This document shows, one piece after another, positions 33,343 through 43,355 of a stretch of DNA of 64,000 nt. The stretch comes from Microbacter sp. GSS18 (lineage in GTDB: Bacteria; Actinomycetota; Actinomycetes; Actinomycetales; Microbacteriaceae). Each line of letters begins with the position of its first letter. Position 1 is the first letter of the stretch. The stretch spans positions 1,426,001 through 1,490,000 of the forward strand of contig CP119753.1 in the NCBI GenBank assembly GCA_029319145.1, read 5' to 3'. The notes under the pieces are model-generated. The model saw only the letters and a program-made list of their open reading frames with translations, was not told the DNA's origin and searched no databases. The position numbers and the translations under genes are program-made.

Positions 33343-34425
33343 ATGACGTCTCTTCAGGTGAACGACCTCACCGTCAGCCTCGGCGGACGCGACGTGCTGC
33401 ACGGCGTCGACGTCGACGCTGCCGAGGGCGAGCTGCTCGCCGTCGTCGGTCCCAGCGGATGCGGCAAGACCACGCTGCTGCGCACGATCGCCGGCCTCGT
33501 GCGTGCGCAGTCGGGCGAGATCCGCTTGGGGACGCGCATGGTCGCCACCCACGGTCTGCATCTGCGCCCCGAGCGCCGGGGCGTCGGGTGGGTTCCGCAG
33601 GACGCCACGCTCTTCCCCCACCTGACCGTGGCCCAGAACGTCGCCTTCGGGGCGCCGCGGAGTCGGGGTGCCCGCCCGGGTCGCCGTCGACCTGCGGACG
33701 ATGCCGAGATCGCCCGGCTGCTGGCCCTGGTCGGACTCGACGGGCTCGCCGATCGGCTGCCGAGCCAGCTCTCGGGCGGTCAGGCGCAGCGGGTCTCGCT
33801 CGCGCGCGCGCTGGCGGCCCGGCCGGCCCTCGTGCTGCTCGACGAGCCGTTCGCGGCCCTGGACCCGCTGCTGCGGCACGAACTGCGCGAGGCGGTGCCG
33901 CGGTGGCTGCGCGCCGAGGGCGCCACGGCCGTGCTCGTCACCCACGACCAGGAGGAGGCGCTGTCGCTCGCCGACCGCGTCGCCGTCCTCCGCGACGGGC
34001 GGGTGCTGCAGCAGGACGCCCCCGAGGTCGTGTTCGGCCGACCTGCGACCGCGTGGGTCGCCGGCTTCGTCGGCGACGCGGTCTTCCTCGACGGCACGTG
34101 GCACGAATCCGAGGTGGAGACGGCCGTCGGCCGCATCCCCGCTCAGTGGGCGGAGCGGTCGCCGGTCGACGGAGACCCCGCCCCCGCCGTCGGCGAGCGG
34201 GTCGTCGCCATGGTGCGCCCCGAGCAGGTGGCGCTCACGGCCGACGACCGCGGCGTCGCAACCGTCCGCCGCGTGCGGTTCACCGGCCACAGCGCGCTGG
34301 TCGAGGCGGGACTGGAGTCCGGGACCGTCGTGCGCGCGCGCGTCGCATCGCCGACGCTCACCCCGGTGGGCGCACGCGTGCGCATCGACATCGACGGGAG
34401 CGCGCTTGCCTATTCCGGCCGGTGA
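33343..34425 (+). CDS. Iron(III) ABC transporter ATP-binding protein
   Basis: The 360-residue ATPase has Walker A GPSGCGKTT (36-44), a Q-loop in WVPQDATLFPHL, the signature LSGGQAQR, Walker B VLLDEPF and the H-loop VTHDQ. About 120 residues after the core form a TOBE domain, as in FbpC and PotA-like importers. The ATG at 33343 was preferred over the one at 33334 because GGAGG (33329-33333) is correctly spaced for it. It converges with gluD, leaving only 15 bases. Confidence 0.93.
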   Translation: MTSLQVNDLTVSLGGRDVLHGVDVDAAEGELLAVVGPSGCGKTTLLRTIAGLVRAQSGEIRLGTRMVATHGLHLRPERRGVGWVPQDATLFPHLTVAQNVAFGAPRSRGARPGRRRPADDAEIARLLALVGLDGLADRLPSQLSGGQAQRVSLARALAARPALVLLDEPFAALDPLLRHELREAVPRWLRAEGATAVLVTHDQEEALSLADRVAVLRDGRVLQQDAPEVVFGRPATAWVAGFVGDAVFLDGTWHESEVETAVGRIPAQWAERSPVDGDPAPAVGERVVAMVRPEQVALTADDRGVATVRRVRFTGHSALVEAGLESGTVVRARVASPTLTPVGARVRIDIDGSALAYSGR

Positions 34426-34440
34426 GCGCTCGGCGGCGCC

Positions 34441-35361
34441 CTACATCTCGGATTGACGCGCCGACGCGCTGGCCTGCGCGAGCCGGATCGCGGACGTGGG
34501 GTCCGCGGTTCCCGGCGTCGCGGCATCCGCCTTCGCCTTGCGTCCGCCGCTCGCCGTGCGCTTCGAGAGCCAGCGCGCGAACCACGACAGCGACAGGTTG
34601 ATCGTCAGGTAGATCACCAGCGTGACGACGAAGAGCGAGAACAGGTACCGGTTGCCGAAGAAGGCGCCCAGGTTGTTCATGTTGGTGCGGATGATCTCGC
34701 TGTAGCCGACGATGTAGCCGAGCGAGGTGTCCTTCAGCAGCACGACCAGCTGCGCGACGATGATCGGCAGCATCTGCCGGAACGCCTGCGGGAACTCCAC
34801 GAGCATCTTGGACTGGAACTCGCGCATGCCGACGCTCAGCGCCGCCTCGCGCTGACCGCGCGGCAGCGCCGCGAGACCCGCGCGCAGCGCCTCGCCGATG
34901 AGGGTGCCGTTGTAGATGATGAGCGCGATGACGACCGCCCAGAACGCCCCGGTCGAAGCCACGAGCAGGATGAACAGCATCATCAGCAGAACCGGCATGC
35001 CGCGGAAGAACTCCAGCAGCCATGCCGTGGGGATGCGCACCCATGGAATGAGCGAGCTGCGCATGAGCGAGAAGACGATGCCGAGGACGATCGCGCCCAC
35101 CGCCGCGACCGCGGCGGCCTGCAGCGTCGCGACGACACCCTGGCCGATGAAGGTCCACACCTCGGGATCGGCGAAGATGTCCCATCGCGACACGTCGAAC
35201 ATGCCGGGAAGGGTGATGCCGCCGGATTCGCGCGGGGCGGCCAGGAGCAGGTAGATCCACACGGCGCCGGCGATGATCACGGCGATCGAGAGGATCGAAC
35301 CGATCAGCGACGCCCGCCGGGCGCGCGGCCCCGGTGCGTCGAAGAGGACGCTCGTGCTCAT
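34441..35361 (-). CDS. gluD: Glutamate ABC transporter permease
   Basis: The 306-residue permease of the His/Glu/Gln/Arg type has an N-terminal membrane segment, an extra periplasmic part, then five segments of the MetI-like domain. The EAA loop reads EAALSVGMREFQSKMLVEFPQAFR near residue 195. It continues about 45 polar residues beyond the last segment. It overlaps gluC by four bases. By gene order and type it corresponds to GluD of Corynebacterium glutamicum; the exact amino acid is inferred. Confidence 0.88.
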   Translation of the reverse strand: MSTSVLFDAPGPRARRASLIGSILSIAVIIAGAVWIYLLLAAPRESGGITLPGMFDVSRWDIFADPEVWTFIGQGVVATLQAAAVAAVGAIVLGIVFSLMRSSLIPWVRIPTAWLLEFFRGMPVLLMMLFILLVASTGAFWAVVIALIIYNGTLIGEALRAGLAALPRGQREAALSVGMREFQSKMLVEFPQAFRQMLPIIVAQLVVLLKDTSLGYIVGYSEIIRTNMNNLGAFFGNRYLFSLFVVTLVIYLTINLSLSWFARWLSKRTASGGRKAKADAATPGTADPTSAIRLAQASASARQSEM

Positions 35362-36005
35362 CGGGCCACCACCCATCGCTTCTCGAGTTGACCGGCGGCG
35401 AAGCCGAGCGGCACCGTGATCACCAGGTAGAGGGCCGCGGCGACCAGGAGGATCGGGATGACGATGTTCCCGTTGTCGTTGGCGAGCTGGCGCGTCTCGG
35501 CGAACAGCTCCACCACGAAGAAGCCGCCCGCGACGGATGTGTTCTTCGTCAGCGCGATGAACACGTTGATCAGCGGCGGCACGGTCATGCGGAACGCCTG
35601 CGGCAGCACGACGAGCGAGACCGTCTGCCCGAATCCGAGCCCGACGCTGCGGGCGGCCTCCGCCTGGCCGACGGGCACGCCGTTGATGCCCGAGCGCAGC
35701 GCCTCGGCGACGAACGGCGACGTGTAGTAGGTGAGTGCGATGAACGCCAGCAGGATGAACGGCATCCGGACGCCCAGCATGGGCATGACGAACATCGTGA
35801 AGAAGAACACCAGCGTCAGCGGTGTGTTGCGCGCGACCTCGGTCCACACGGCTGCGAAGGTGCGCAGCACGGGAACCGGTGAGATGCGCATCGCCGCGAT
35901 GAGCGTCCCGAGGATCAGCGCCAGCACGCCCGAGACCACCAGCAGCAGCAGTGTGACCCGGAAGCCCTCCCAGAACTGCGGCATCAGCGACCAGAGCTGC
36001 GCCAT
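35358..36005 (-). CDS. gluC: Glutamate ABC transporter permease
   Basis: The 215-residue permease has five membrane segments and the EAA loop EAARSVGLGFGQTVSLVVLPQAFR near residue 120. RNTPLTLVFFF near residue 60 is typical of polar amino acid permeases. The ATG follows AAAGGAGAA. It pairs with gluD as the heterodimeric channel. A 16-bp hairpin lies between gluB and this gene. Confidence 0.9.
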   Translation of the reverse strand: MAQLWSLMPQFWEGFRVTLLLLVVSGVLALILGTLIAAMRISPVPVLRTFAAVWTEVARNTPLTLVFFFTMFVMPMLGVRMPFILLAFIALTYYTSPFVAEALRSGINGVPVGQAEAARSVGLGFGQTVSLVVLPQAFRMTVPPLINVFIALTKNTSVAGGFFVVELFAETRQLANDNGNIVIPILLVAAALYLVITVPLGFAAGQLEKRWVVAR

Positions 36006-36043
36006 GCCTTCTCCTTTCGACGCGGATGTGCGGTTGCGGCTCG

Positions 36044-36080
36044 GGATGCCCCGGCCCGGATCGACCGGGCCGGGGCATCC
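36044..36080 (-). terminator. Intercistronic hairpin between gluB and gluC
   Basis: A perfect 16-bp GC-rich stem (ggatgccccggcccgg and its complement) with a 5-base loop lies 5 bases after the gluB stop and 38 bases before gluC. There is no T-run. It could stabilise the gluAB part of the mRNA or partly terminate, giving more binding protein than permease. Confidence 0.75.
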
Positions 36081-36085
36081 GTCGC

Positions 36086-36961
36086 TCAGTAACGGTCGGG
36101 TGTCGGGGGCTCGACGTACGGCAGGATCGTGCCGGCGGTCGCGTTCCACGCCGCCTCGTAGCTGCCGTCCGCGTAGCTCTCCTCGAGCACGTCGTTGATC
36201 CACATGCGGAAGTCGGTGTCGTCCAGCGCCAGGCCGATGCCGTACGGCTCGTCCGTGAACGGCTCGCCCACGACCTTGAACTCGCCCTCGTTCTGGGCCG
36301 CGAGGCCGGCGAGGATGACGTTGTCGGTGGAGACGGCGACGACCGCGCCGCTGCGCAGCGGCTCGAGGCAGTTCGAGTACGTGTCGGTGAGCACGGGGTC
36401 GGCCCCGATCTCCTCGAGCATCGCGGCGGGGGTCGATCCCGTCACCGAGCAGACGGGCTGCCCGACGAGGTCGTCCTCGCTCGTGATGTCCTCGTTGTCG
36501 GCGAGGACGAGGATCGACTGACCGGCCATGTAGTACGGCCCGGCGAACGACACGACCTCCTTGCGCGCGTCGTTGATCGTGTACGTCGCGACCACGATGT
36601 CGACCTGCCCGTTCTCGATGAACGGCTCGCGGTTGGCCGAGACGGTCTCGACCCACTCGATGCTGCCTTCGTCGATGCCGAGCTTGCCGGCGATGATCTT
36701 GCCGATCTCGACGTCGAAGCCCTCGGGGTCGCCGGACGGACCGACGAGACCGAACAGCGGCTGGTCGAACTTGGTGCCGATCGTGATGGTGCCGGCCTCG
36801 TTGAGGGCGGCCATCGTGGTGCCCTCGTCGAACATCATCTCCTCGCCGCCGGCGTCGCCGGAGTCGCCGGAGTCACCGGATTCGGTCGAGGCGGCGCACG
36901 CCGACAGGGCAAGGGCGCCCGCCGCGGCCAGTGCGATCAGGGGAATTCTCGCTCGCTTCAT
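36086..36961 (-). CDS. gluB: Glutamate ABC transporter substrate-binding lipoprotein
   Basis: The 291-residue lipoprotein has a signal peptide with lipobox LSAC (Cys22), then a Ser/Gly/Asp-rich linker with three GDS repeats (ESGDSGDSGDAGG) before the binding domain. GTITIGTKFDQPLFGLVGPSG-like text and GFDVEIGKII mark an SBP family 3 protein for polar amino acids. The ATG follows AAAGGACGAAGAG. Mature protein is expected to be membrane-anchored outside the cell. It is the second gene of gluABCD. Confidence 0.92.
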   Translation of the reverse strand: MKRARIPLIALAAAGALALSACAASTESGDSGDSGDAGGEEMMFDEGTTMAALNEAGTITIGTKFDQPLFGLVGPSGDPEGFDVEIGKIIAGKLGIDEGSIEWVETVSANREPFIENGQVDIVVATYTINDARKEVVSFAGPYYMAGQSILVLADNEDITSEDDLVGQPVCSVTGSTPAAMLEEIGADPVLTDTYSNCLEPLRSGAVVAVSTDNVILAGLAAQNEGEFKVVGEPFTDEPYGIGLALDDTDFRMWINDVLEESYADGSYEAAWNATAGTILPYVEPPTPDRY

Positions 36962-37037
36962 CTCTTCGTCCTTTGCTGTGCGTGGCGGTCGCTCGTGACG
37001 ACCGCGCTGGGTCCCCGCCACGAGGCGGGCGTCTGTG

Positions 37038-37835
37038 TCAGTGCTCGAGGATCTTGGACAGGAAGTCCTTCGCCCGCTCGCTCTGCGGGTTCGTGAAGAA
37101 CTCCTCGGGCGTCGCCTCTTCGACGATCGCCCCGTCGGCCATGAACAGGACGCGATCGGCCGCCTTGCGCGCGAACCCCATCTCGTGGGTGACCACGATC
37201 ATGGTCATGCCCTCGCCCGCCAGGCCGATCATGACGTCGAGGACCTCGTTGATCATCTCGGGGTCGAGCGCGCTGGTGGGCTCGTCCATGAGGATCAGCT
37301 TGGGGTTCATCGCGAGAGACCGCGCGATGGCGACGCGCTGCTGCTGTCCGCCTGAGAGCTGACTGGGCATCTTCTTGGCCTGATTGGCCACGCCGACGCG
37401 GTCGAGCAGCTTCATGGCCTGATCTTCGGCGTCCTTCTTCTTCATGCCCCGCACGCGGATGGGCCCGAGGGTGACGTTCTCGAGCACCGTCTTGTGGGCG
37501 AAGAGGTTGAACGCCTGGAAGACCATGCCGACGTCGGCCCGCAGCTTGGCAAGGCCCCGCCCTTCTTCGGGCAGCGGCACGCCGTCGATGGTGATGGTGC
37601 CGGAGTCGATCGTCTCGAGCCGGTTGATCGCGCGGCACAGCGTCGACTTGCCCGAGCCCGAGGGCCCGATCACGACGACCACCTCGCCGCGGCTGACCGA
37701 GGTGTTGATGTCACGGAGGACGTGCAGGTCGCCGAAGTGCTTGTCGACGTGCTCGACCACGACGAGCGGCTCGCCGCGACGCACGTTGATGTTCGACGTC
37801 CGCGGCTGCGGCGCGGGGGCTTCAGGTGTCGCCAT
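37038..37835 (-). CDS. gluA: Glutamate ABC transporter ATP-binding protein
   Basis: The 265-residue ATPase has Walker [10 protein letters not shown], the signature LSGGQQQR, Walker [14 protein letters not shown] and VTHEMGFA with the switch His. The length and the [13 protein letters not shown]-loop are typical for GlnQ/GluA-type amino acid importers. An N-terminal extension of about 20 Pro/Ala-rich residues precedes the core. First gene of gluABCD, about 75 bases upstream of gluB. Confidence 0.92.
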   Translation of the reverse strand: MATPEAPAPQPRTSNINVRRGEPLVVVEHVDKHFGDLHVLRDINTSVSRGEVVVVIGPSGSGKSTLCRAINRLETIDSGTITIDGVPLPEEGRGLAKLRADVGMVFQAFNLFAHKTVLENVTLGPIRVRGMKKKDAEDQAMKLLDRVGVANQAKKMPSQLSGGQQQRVAIARSLAMNPKLILMDEPTSALDPEMINEVLDVMIGLAGEGMTMIVVTHEMGFARKAADRVLFMADGAIVEEATPEEFFTNPQSERAKDFLSKILEH

Positions 37836-37916
37836 GCGCTCACCCTATGAGGGGGATGTGGATCGCGGCAGGGGGTGACGCGCCTCTTTACCGATCTGTA
37901 ACAGGAGGGGAATACG

Positions 37917-38723
37917 TCACGCGTCGGCGGCGGCGCGCTGCGCGAACGCCGTCTCGTACAGGCAGACGCTCGCGGCGGTCGCGAGGTTCAGGGACTCAGC
38001 CTCGCCGTAGATCGGCAGGCGCAGCGCCGTATCGGCGAGCTCGAGGGCGGGCTCGGCGAGCCCCCGGGCCTCGTTGCCGAACAGCCACGCCGTGGGCTCG
38101 GCCAGCAGGTGACGCCCGGCGAGGAAGTCGCCGCCGCCCACGTCCGCGGCGATCACGCGCACGCCGGCGCTGTGCGCGCGCTCGACGGCCGTGGCCAGGT
38201 CGATGCCGAGCGCCACGGGCACGTGGAACAGGGACCCGGTCGTGGCGCGCACCACCTTCGGGTTGTACGGGTCGACGGTGCGGCCGGTCAGCACGACCGC
38301 GTCGGCGCCGGCGGCGTCGGCCGCGCGGATGATCGTGCCGAGGTTGCCGGGGTCGCGCACCTCCTCGCAGATGGCGACGAGGCGGGGGCTCGCGGCGAAG
38401 ACGTCGCGCACCGACGTGGGGGTCTGCCGGGCCACCGCGATGATCCCCTGCGGGGTGACGGTGTCGGCCATCGCGTCGATCACCGACTCCGACGCGTACT
38501 GGACCTCGATTGCCGCATCCGCCGCCGCGGAGCGGACGTCGTGGTGCCGCTCGAGCGCGGAGGGTGTGGCGAACATCTCCACGACGCTGTCGGGGCGGAA
38601 CCTCAGCGCCTCGCGAGCGGCCTGGGGCCCCTCGAGGAGGAACAGTCCGGTCTCCTGGCGGGCGGGGCGCTTGGTCAGTTTCGCGACGGCGCGCACGCGC
38701 GGCGAGCGGGGGTTCTCGAGCAC
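37917..38723 (-). CDS. TrmH/SpoU-family RNA 2'-O-ribose methyltransferase
   Basis: The 268-residue SPOUT methyltransferase has an N-terminal RNA-binding substrate domain (residues 1-95) and the knotted catalytic domain. Its three motifs are visible: [32 protein letters not shown] and [11 protein letters not shown] near the C-terminus. It most likely methylates 23S rRNA or tRNA; which nucleotide cannot be told. It starts with GTG at 38723. It lies downstream of rplT, separated by a terminator. Confidence 0.9.
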   Translation of the reverse strand: MLENPRSPRVRAVAKLTKRPARQETGLFLLEGPQAAREALRFRPDSVVEMFATPSALERHHDVRSAAADAAIEVQYASESVIDAMADTVTPQGIIAVARQTPTSVRDVFAASPRLVAICEEVRDPGNLGTIIRAADAAGADAVVLTGRTVDPYNPKVVRATTGSLFHVPVALGIDLATAVERAHSAGVRVIAADVGGGDFLAGRHLLAEPTAWLFGNEARGLAEPALELADTALRLPIYGEAESLNLATAASVCLYETAFAQRAAADA

Positions 38724-38743
38724 GCGACCAGTCTAGGGAACGA

Positions 38744-38777
38744 CGAAGGGCGCCCTCCGAACGGAGGACGCCCTTCG
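38744..38777 (-). terminator. Terminator downstream of rplT
   Basis: The inverted repeat cgaagggcgccctccg / cggaggacgcccttcg forms a 15-16 bp stem with one mismatch and a tiny loop, 20 bases after the rplT stop. It probably ends the infC-rpmI-rplT transcript. Confidence 0.75.
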
Positions 38778-38797
38778 ACAGATCGGGATGCCGGAAC

Positions 38798-39181
38798 TCA
38801 GGCGCTCTTGGGAGCGTTGACGTTCTCGGGCAGCGCCTTCTTGGCCGTCTCGACGAGCGAGGCGAAGGCCTTCGGCTCGTTCACGGCGAGCTCGGCCAGC
38901 ATGCGGCGGTCGACCTGCACGCCCGCAAGGCCCAGGCCCTGCATGAAGCGGTTGTAGGTGAGGCCGTTCTGGCGGCTGGCGGCGTTGATGCGCTGGATCC
39001 ACAGGCGGCGGAAGTCGCCCTTGCGCTTGCGGCGGTCGCGGTACGCGTAGACGAGCGAGTGGGTGACCTGCTCCTTCGCCTTGCGGTACAGGCGCGAACG
39101 CTGACCCCGGTAACCGGAGGCGCGCTCGAGGATGACGCGACGCTTCTTGTGGGCGTTGACGGCCCGCTTGACTCTAGCCAT
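38798..39181 (-). CDS. rplT: 50S ribosomal protein L20
   Basis: The 127-residue protein has the typical basic N-terminus [15 protein letters not shown] and the globular [18 protein letters not shown] region. It binds 23S rRNA early in assembly and, in other bacteria, represses its own operon. It is the last gene of infC-rpmI-rplT, 33 bases after rpmI. Confidence 0.98.
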   Translation of the reverse strand: MARVKRAVNAHKKRRVILERASGYRGQRSRLYRKAKEQVTHSLVYAYRDRRKRKGDFRRLWIQRINAASRQNGLTYNRFMQGLGLAGVQVDRRMLAELAVNEPKAFASLVETAKKALPENVNAPKSA

Positions 39182-39214
39182 TTCGTTTCGTTCCTATTCG
39201 TGCTTCGGCGCGCG

Positions 39215-39409
39215 TCAGCGGCCGAGGAGCTTCTTGGCGGCCTTGGTGTCGGCCTTCGACAGCACCTGGTCCTGGTTCAGGCGGCGCGTGCGGCGGCTCG
39301 ACTTGCCCTCGAGGTTGTGGCGCATACCGGCCTGCTGCTTCTTGAGCTTGCCGCTTCCGGTGACCTTGAAGCGCTTCTTGGAGCCCGAGTGGGTCTTCTG
39401 CTTCGGCAT
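39215..39409 (-). CDS. rpmI: 50S ribosomal protein L35
   Basis: The 64-residue basic protein starts [18 protein letters not shown], the L35 signature, and ends in the usual GR. Its length is exact for the family. It lies between infC and rplT. Confidence 0.98.
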   Translation of the reverse strand: MPKQKTHSGSKKRFKVTGSGKLKKQQAGMRHNLEGKSSRRTRRLNQDQVLSKADTKAAKKLLGR

Positions 39410-39428
39410 GTTTCTTCCTTCGTTTCAT

Positions 39429-39467
39429 TTCCCGCTCGGGCGGGAATGGGGTCCCGCCTCGGCGGGA
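39429..39467 (-). promoter_or_regulatory. Paired hairpins between infC and rpmI
   Basis: Two inverted repeats follow each other: tcccgcc-tc-ggcggga (39452-39467) and ttcccgc-tcgg-gcgggaa (39429-39446). The second lies about 20 bases from the rpmI start. They may stabilise or attenuate the rpmI-rplT part of the mRNA. Confidence 0.55.
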
Positions 39468-39481
39468 GTCTGTGGGGAGGG

Positions 39482-40099
39482 TTACTCGGCGTCCGCCGGC
39501 TCGCCCTCGGAGTCCGATCCGGTGCGCGCGGAGCGCGCTGCCTCCTTGTTGGCGGCGCGCTGGGCGTTCTGCTCGGCCTTCGCCTCGGACTTGTTCTTGA
39601 TCGGCGCGATCACCATGGTCATGTTGCGGCCGTCGATCGTGGGGTTCGACTCCACGACGCCCAGCTCGGCGACATCCTCGGCGAACTTGCGCAGGAGCCG
39701 CACGCCCTGCTCGGGACGCGACTGCTCACGACCGCGGAACAGGATCATCGCCTTGACCTTGTCGCCGGCCTTGAGGAAGCCCTCGGCGCGCTTGAGCTTG
39801 GTGATGTAGTCGTGCGCCTCGATCTTCAGCCGGAAGCGGACCTCCTTGAGGACCGTGTTCGCCTGGTTGCGGCGGGCTTCCTTGGCCTTCTGCGCGGCCT
39901 CGTACTTGAACTTCCCGTAGTCCATGATCTTGACGACGGGAGGCTTCGAGTTGGGCGCGACCTCGACCAGGTCGAGGTCCGCCTCCTGTGCCAGACGCTG
40001 CGCAACCTCGATGCGGACGACGCCGACCTGCTCGCCGTTGGGTCCGACAAGGCGGACCTCCGGGACGCGGATGCGCTCGTTGGTGCGGGGATCGCTGAT
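39482..40099 (-). CDS. infC: Translation initiation factor IF-3
   Basis: The 205-residue IF-3 has the N-domain ([18 protein letters not shown]), the linker with [14 protein letters not shown], and the C-domain ([18 protein letters not shown]). About 30 charged residues extend beyond the usual C-terminus. The start is set at ATC (40099) because conserved IF-3 sequence begins there and GAGGAG sits 6 bases upstream; no ATG or GTG lies nearby in frame except an ATG at 40168. Rare start codons allow IF-3 to repress its own translation in other bacteria. First gene of infC-rpmI-rplT. Confidence 0.93.
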   Translation of the reverse strand: MSDPRTNERIRVPEVRLVGPNGEQVGVVRIEVAQRLAQEADLDLVEVAPNSKPPVVKIMDYGKFKYEAAQKAKEARRNQANTVLKEVRFRLKIEAHDYITKLKRAEGFLKAGDKVKAMILFRGREQSRPEQGVRLLRKFAEDVAELGVVESNPTIDGRNMTMVIAPIKNKSEAKAEQNAQRAANKEAARSARTGSDSEGEPADAE

Positions 40100-40342
40100 G
40101 CGGAACTCCTCTTCGTGCGGGTGATGGCCACCGCGACACGGTTGTGCCACGGGCGGAAGAGGAGTCATTCCACCCGGCAGGACGCACAGCGCCGGTTGCA
40201 CCCTCGCTACCCCGGCGACTGTGCGTCGGGGCGGAGTGCGTGGACCCGGTAGCCTGGAGCGGCAAGCGCGGGTGGGATAAATCCTCTTTCGGTCCGGAGC
40301 AGAACGCGCCGGAGCCCGCACAAGTCTAGCAGAGAGTGACAC

Positions 40343-40762
40343 GTGGAGACGATTCGGGATGCCGGCGACCTCGCCGGCGACGCAGCAGGCCACCGCGATC
40401 CGCAGCGCGAGGCGCGCTGGGAGGAGCAGGAGCAGGCGGCCGCCTCGGCGACGCGCGACATCGCCGATGTCCCCGCGGTCGAGGTGATCACGACCACCGC
40501 GGTGCACCTCATGAGCGCGGCGGCGGTCAAGACCGGCCTCGCCGACGACCCCGAGAACCAGCTCGACCTGGACGAGGCGCGCAAGCTCATCAACGCCCTC
40601 GCGGGCCTCATCACCGCCGGCGCGCCCGAGATCAGCGACATGCACGCCCGGTCGCTCCGCGACGGCCTGCGCTCGCTGCAGCTCGCCTTCCGCGAGGCAT
40701 CCGTCATTCCCGACCCGATCGGCAAGGGCCCCGGCGAGAAGTGGACGGGTCCGGTCACGTGA
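40343..40762 (+). CDS. DUF1844 domain-containing protein
   Basis: The 139-residue soluble protein has a charged N-terminus and the DUF1844 core: [21 protein letters not shown] followed by [17 protein letters not shown]. The family has no known function; it is widely placed next to infC in actinobacteria. It starts with GTG at 40343 and diverges from infC. Confidence 0.9.
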   Translation: METIRDAGDLAGDAAGHRDPQREARWEEQEQAAASATRDIADVPAVEVITTTAVHLMSAAAVKTGLADDPENQLDLDEARKLINALAGLITAGAPEISDMHARSLRDGLRSLQLAFREASVIPDPIGKGPGEKWTGPVT

Positions 40763-40873
40763 TGCCGGCGCCCGCTGCGGGCATTGAAAGCCGGAGGGCC
40801 CGGGAGTAGCGTTCGCGTCGACGGAGGTCGACCACCCGATGACCTCTGCGCTCCTGCAGCCGGGAGGTCGGCC

Positions 40874-41860
40874 ATGCCTGCTGTTCGCTCGCTTCCGCTC
40901 GTGTTCGCCACAGCGCTCGTGCTGTCCGCGGCGATGAGCCCACCGGCCATCGCGGCGCCGTCCACCGGGCAGATCACCTGGGTCACCGATGTCGATTCGG
41001 TGACGGCATCCGACACGGACGTCACCTCGGTGGGCGCCGACAAGGACGCCGCATACGCCGGCACGAGCAGCGGACAGGTCGTGGCCGTGGAGCCCGCCGG
41101 CGGCACGCCGATATGGCTCACGGCCCTCGGCGGCCCGACCCTCGAGATCACCGGCCTCGCCACCGCCAGGAACCGCCTCGTCGCCGGCTCCACGGACGGA
41201 CACCTCGCCACCCTGGACGCCGCCACCGGTGTCATCCTCTGGATCACCGACGTCGCCGGGGTCCTCGGCGCCCCCAGCACCGTCACCGCCACCGCGGCCG
41301 ACAAGGAACATGCCTACGCCGGAACCTCCGACGGACACCTCGTCGCCCTCGACGCCGACAGCGGCGAGGTCCGGTGGGTCACCACCCCCGGCGCCCTCGG
41401 CGTCACCGCCCTCGCCACCGGCAAGGACCGCCTGATCGCCGGCACCTCCGACGGGCACCTCTTCACGCTCGACGCTTCCACCGGTGCCATCCTCTGGATC
41501 ACCGACGTCGCCGGGGTCCTCGGCACGCCCGCCGCCGTCACCGCGACCATCGCCGACAACCAGCACGCCTACGCCGGCACCTCGGACGGACACCTCGTCG
41601 CCCTCGACGCCGACACCGGCCAGGTCGAGTGGGTCACCACCATCCCCGGTGGCCCCACCCTCGCGATCACCGGCCTCGCCGCCGACAAGGACCTCGTTGC
41701 GGGCACCTCCGCGGGCACGGTCATCTCGCTGGACCCGAACAGCGCCGCGGTGGCATGGGTCACCGACGTCGGCGGCGGAAGCGCCGTGGCGGGTGTGTCG
41801 GCCGTCAAGGGGCGGGTGTACGCGGGCGTGGAGCAGGGCCTTCTCGCCGCCCTCGACTGA
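40874..41860 (+). CDS. Secreted PQQ-like beta-propeller repeat protein
   Basis: The 328-residue protein has a Sec signal peptide (cleavage probably after AIAA near residue 26) and then about seven blades of roughly 40 residues, each with motifs such as [16 protein letters not shown] and [16 protein letters not shown]. This is the PQQ/PQQ-like (BamB-type) repeat. No enzyme residues are visible; it may be a binding scaffold on the cell surface. Two blades are part of an 85-codon duplication. The ATG follows GGAGG. Confidence 0.8.
   Translation: MPAVRSLPLVFATALVLSAAMSPPAIAAPSTGQITWVTDVDSVTASDTDVTSVGADKDAAYAGTSSGQVVAVEPAGGTPIWLTALGGPTLEITGLATARNRLVAGSTDGHLATLDAATGVILWITDVAGVLGAPSTVTATAADKEHAYAGTSDGHLVALDADSGEVRWVTTPGALGVTALATGKDRLIAGTSDGHLFTLDASTGAILWITDVAGVLGTPAAVTATIADNQHAYAGTSDGHLVALDADTGQVEWVTTIPGGPTLAITGLAADKDLVAGTSAGTVISLDPNSAAVAWVTDVGGGSAVAGVSAVKGRVYAGVEQGLLAALD
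41234..41640 (+). repeat. Internal 255-bp duplication in the beta-propeller gene
   Basis: Stretches such as atcctctggatcaccgac recur at 41234 and 41489, and gcctacgccgg at 41312 and 41567, both exactly 255 bases (85 codons) apart. The copies are nearly identical over more than 100 bases. This points to recent in-frame duplication of a two-blade unit. Confidence 0.88.
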
Positions 41861-41895
41861 CCCCGTCATCGCCCCGGTGGCCGGTCGCCCGCCGC

Positions 41896-43278
41896 TCAGC
41901 GGATGCCGATCGCCGCCCCTCCCCGGCGAACGGCGTCGATCGTGCGCTCCACCGCCGCGGCGTCCGTGCCTCGGTTCGACACCGAGAAGCGGACCACCGC
42001 ACGCCCCTGCCAGCGCGACGACGACGCCCACACCGTGCCCTCCTCGCGCAGCCACTCCCCCAGAGCCTCGGTCGCCGCGTCGTCGCCGGCGGCCACGCAC
42101 ACCTGCGTGAAGACGACGTCGTTGAGGATCTCGAGACCGGCGATGCCGGCGAACCCCTCCGCGAGCGCGGCGGCGGAGCGCGCGAGGCCGTCGACCAGGT
42201 CGACCACGCCCGCACGGCCCAGTTCGCGCAGCGTCGCCCACACCGGCACGCCGCGCGCGCGGCGCGAGAGCTCCACGACGCGATCCCACGGGTCGGCGAC
42301 CCCGCCGGCATCGGGCAGGTAGGCGGCGGTGGGCCCGAGCGCGGCCGTCATGGCGGCGGTGTCGCGCACGATCGACAGCCCGCAGTCGTAGGGCACGTTG
42401 AGGGTCTTGTGGGCATCCGTCGCCCACGAGTCGGCACGCTCGATCCCCGCGACCAGGTCGCGCAGACGGGGAACGGCGCACGCCCACAGCCCGAACGCGC
42501 CGTCGACGTGGACCCACGCGCCCGCCTCGTGCGCGGCGTCGATCGCCGCGGGGAAGTCGTCGAAGGCGCCCGAGTGCACATCCCCCGCCTGCAGCGACAC
42601 CACCGCGGGCCCGTCGCCGTCCGCCAGCGCGCGACGGAGACCCGCGACGTCGATCCTCCCCTGGTCGTCGCTGCCGACCGTGATCGGGGCACCCAGGCCC
42701 GCCATGCGGCCGGCGAGTGCCGCCGACACGTGCACGGCGCCGCCGGCGAGGAACCGCACCGGGCGGGCGGCGGCGAGGCCCGACGTCGGATCACCGCCGT
42801 CGCGCCGGATGACGGCATCCCGCGCGGCCACCAAGCACGCGAGGTTCGCGCTCGTCGCACCCGTGGCGAAGCCCAGCCCGCTGTCCGCGGGCAGCTGCAG
42901 GAGATCCAGCAGCCAGCGGGCGGCGGTCTCCTCGAACGCAGCCGTGGCCGGCGTCGGCACGCGCGACCCGGTCATCTGATCCCACGCCGAGACCAGCCAG
43001 TCCGCGGCGAGGGCCGACGGGTAGGTGCCGCCGATGACGAACCCGTAGAACCGCGGCGAGCCCATCGCCAGCAGCCCCGGCTCGGCGGCATCCGCCATCT
43101 CGTCGATGACGGCGGCCGCGTCCCGCCCCGCCTCGGGCAACTCGGGATCGAGGCGGGCGAGCACGCCGTCGACATCGGTCTCGGGACGGATCGGCCGGTC
43201 CGGCAGCGTCCGGAGCCAGCGCAGCGCGTGCGCGTGCGCGGCGTCGAGCGCACGTCGATAGGGGTCGTCAGCGGTCAT
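41896..43278 (-). CDS. Pyridoxal-dependent amino acid decarboxylase
   Basis: The 460-residue group-II decarboxylase has [13 protein letters not shown] for cofactor contact near residue 137, HVDGAFG with the conserved Asp near 257, and the PLP lysine Lys291 in [11 protein letters not shown]. Family members decarboxylate aromatic amino acids, glutamate or diaminobutyrate; the substrate here is not determined. The ATG follows GGAGGTG. It appears to be a single-gene unit between the propeller gene and the sseB-like gene. Confidence 0.88.
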   Translation of the reverse strand: MTADDPYRRALDAAHAHALRWLRTLPDRPIRPETDVDGVLARLDPELPEAGRDAAAVIDEMADAAEPGLLAMGSPRFYGFVIGGTYPSALAADWLVSAWDQMTGSRVPTPATAAFEETAARWLLDLLQLPADSGLGFATGATSANLACLVAARDAVIRRDGGDPTSGLAAARPVRFLAGGAVHVSAALAGRMAGLGAPITVGSDDQGRIDVAGLRRALADGDGPAVVSLQAGDVHSGAFDDFPAAIDAAHEAGAWVHVDGAFGLWACAVPRLRDLVAGIERADSWATDAHKTLNVPYDCGLSIVRDTAAMTAALGPTAAYLPDAGGVADPWDRVVELSRRARGVPVWATLRELGRAGVVDLVDGLARSAAALAEGFAGIAGLEILNDVVFTQVCVAAGDDAATEALGEWLREEGTVWASSSRWQGRAVVRFSVSNRGTDAAAVERTIDAVRRGGAAIGIR

Positions 43279-43355
43279 CGGGCACCTCCGACGCAGATCC
43301 TCCGCCTCCGCGCGGATGGTCCGCAAGGGCCGCAGCGCCCCGTGTGGCCCGGCTG

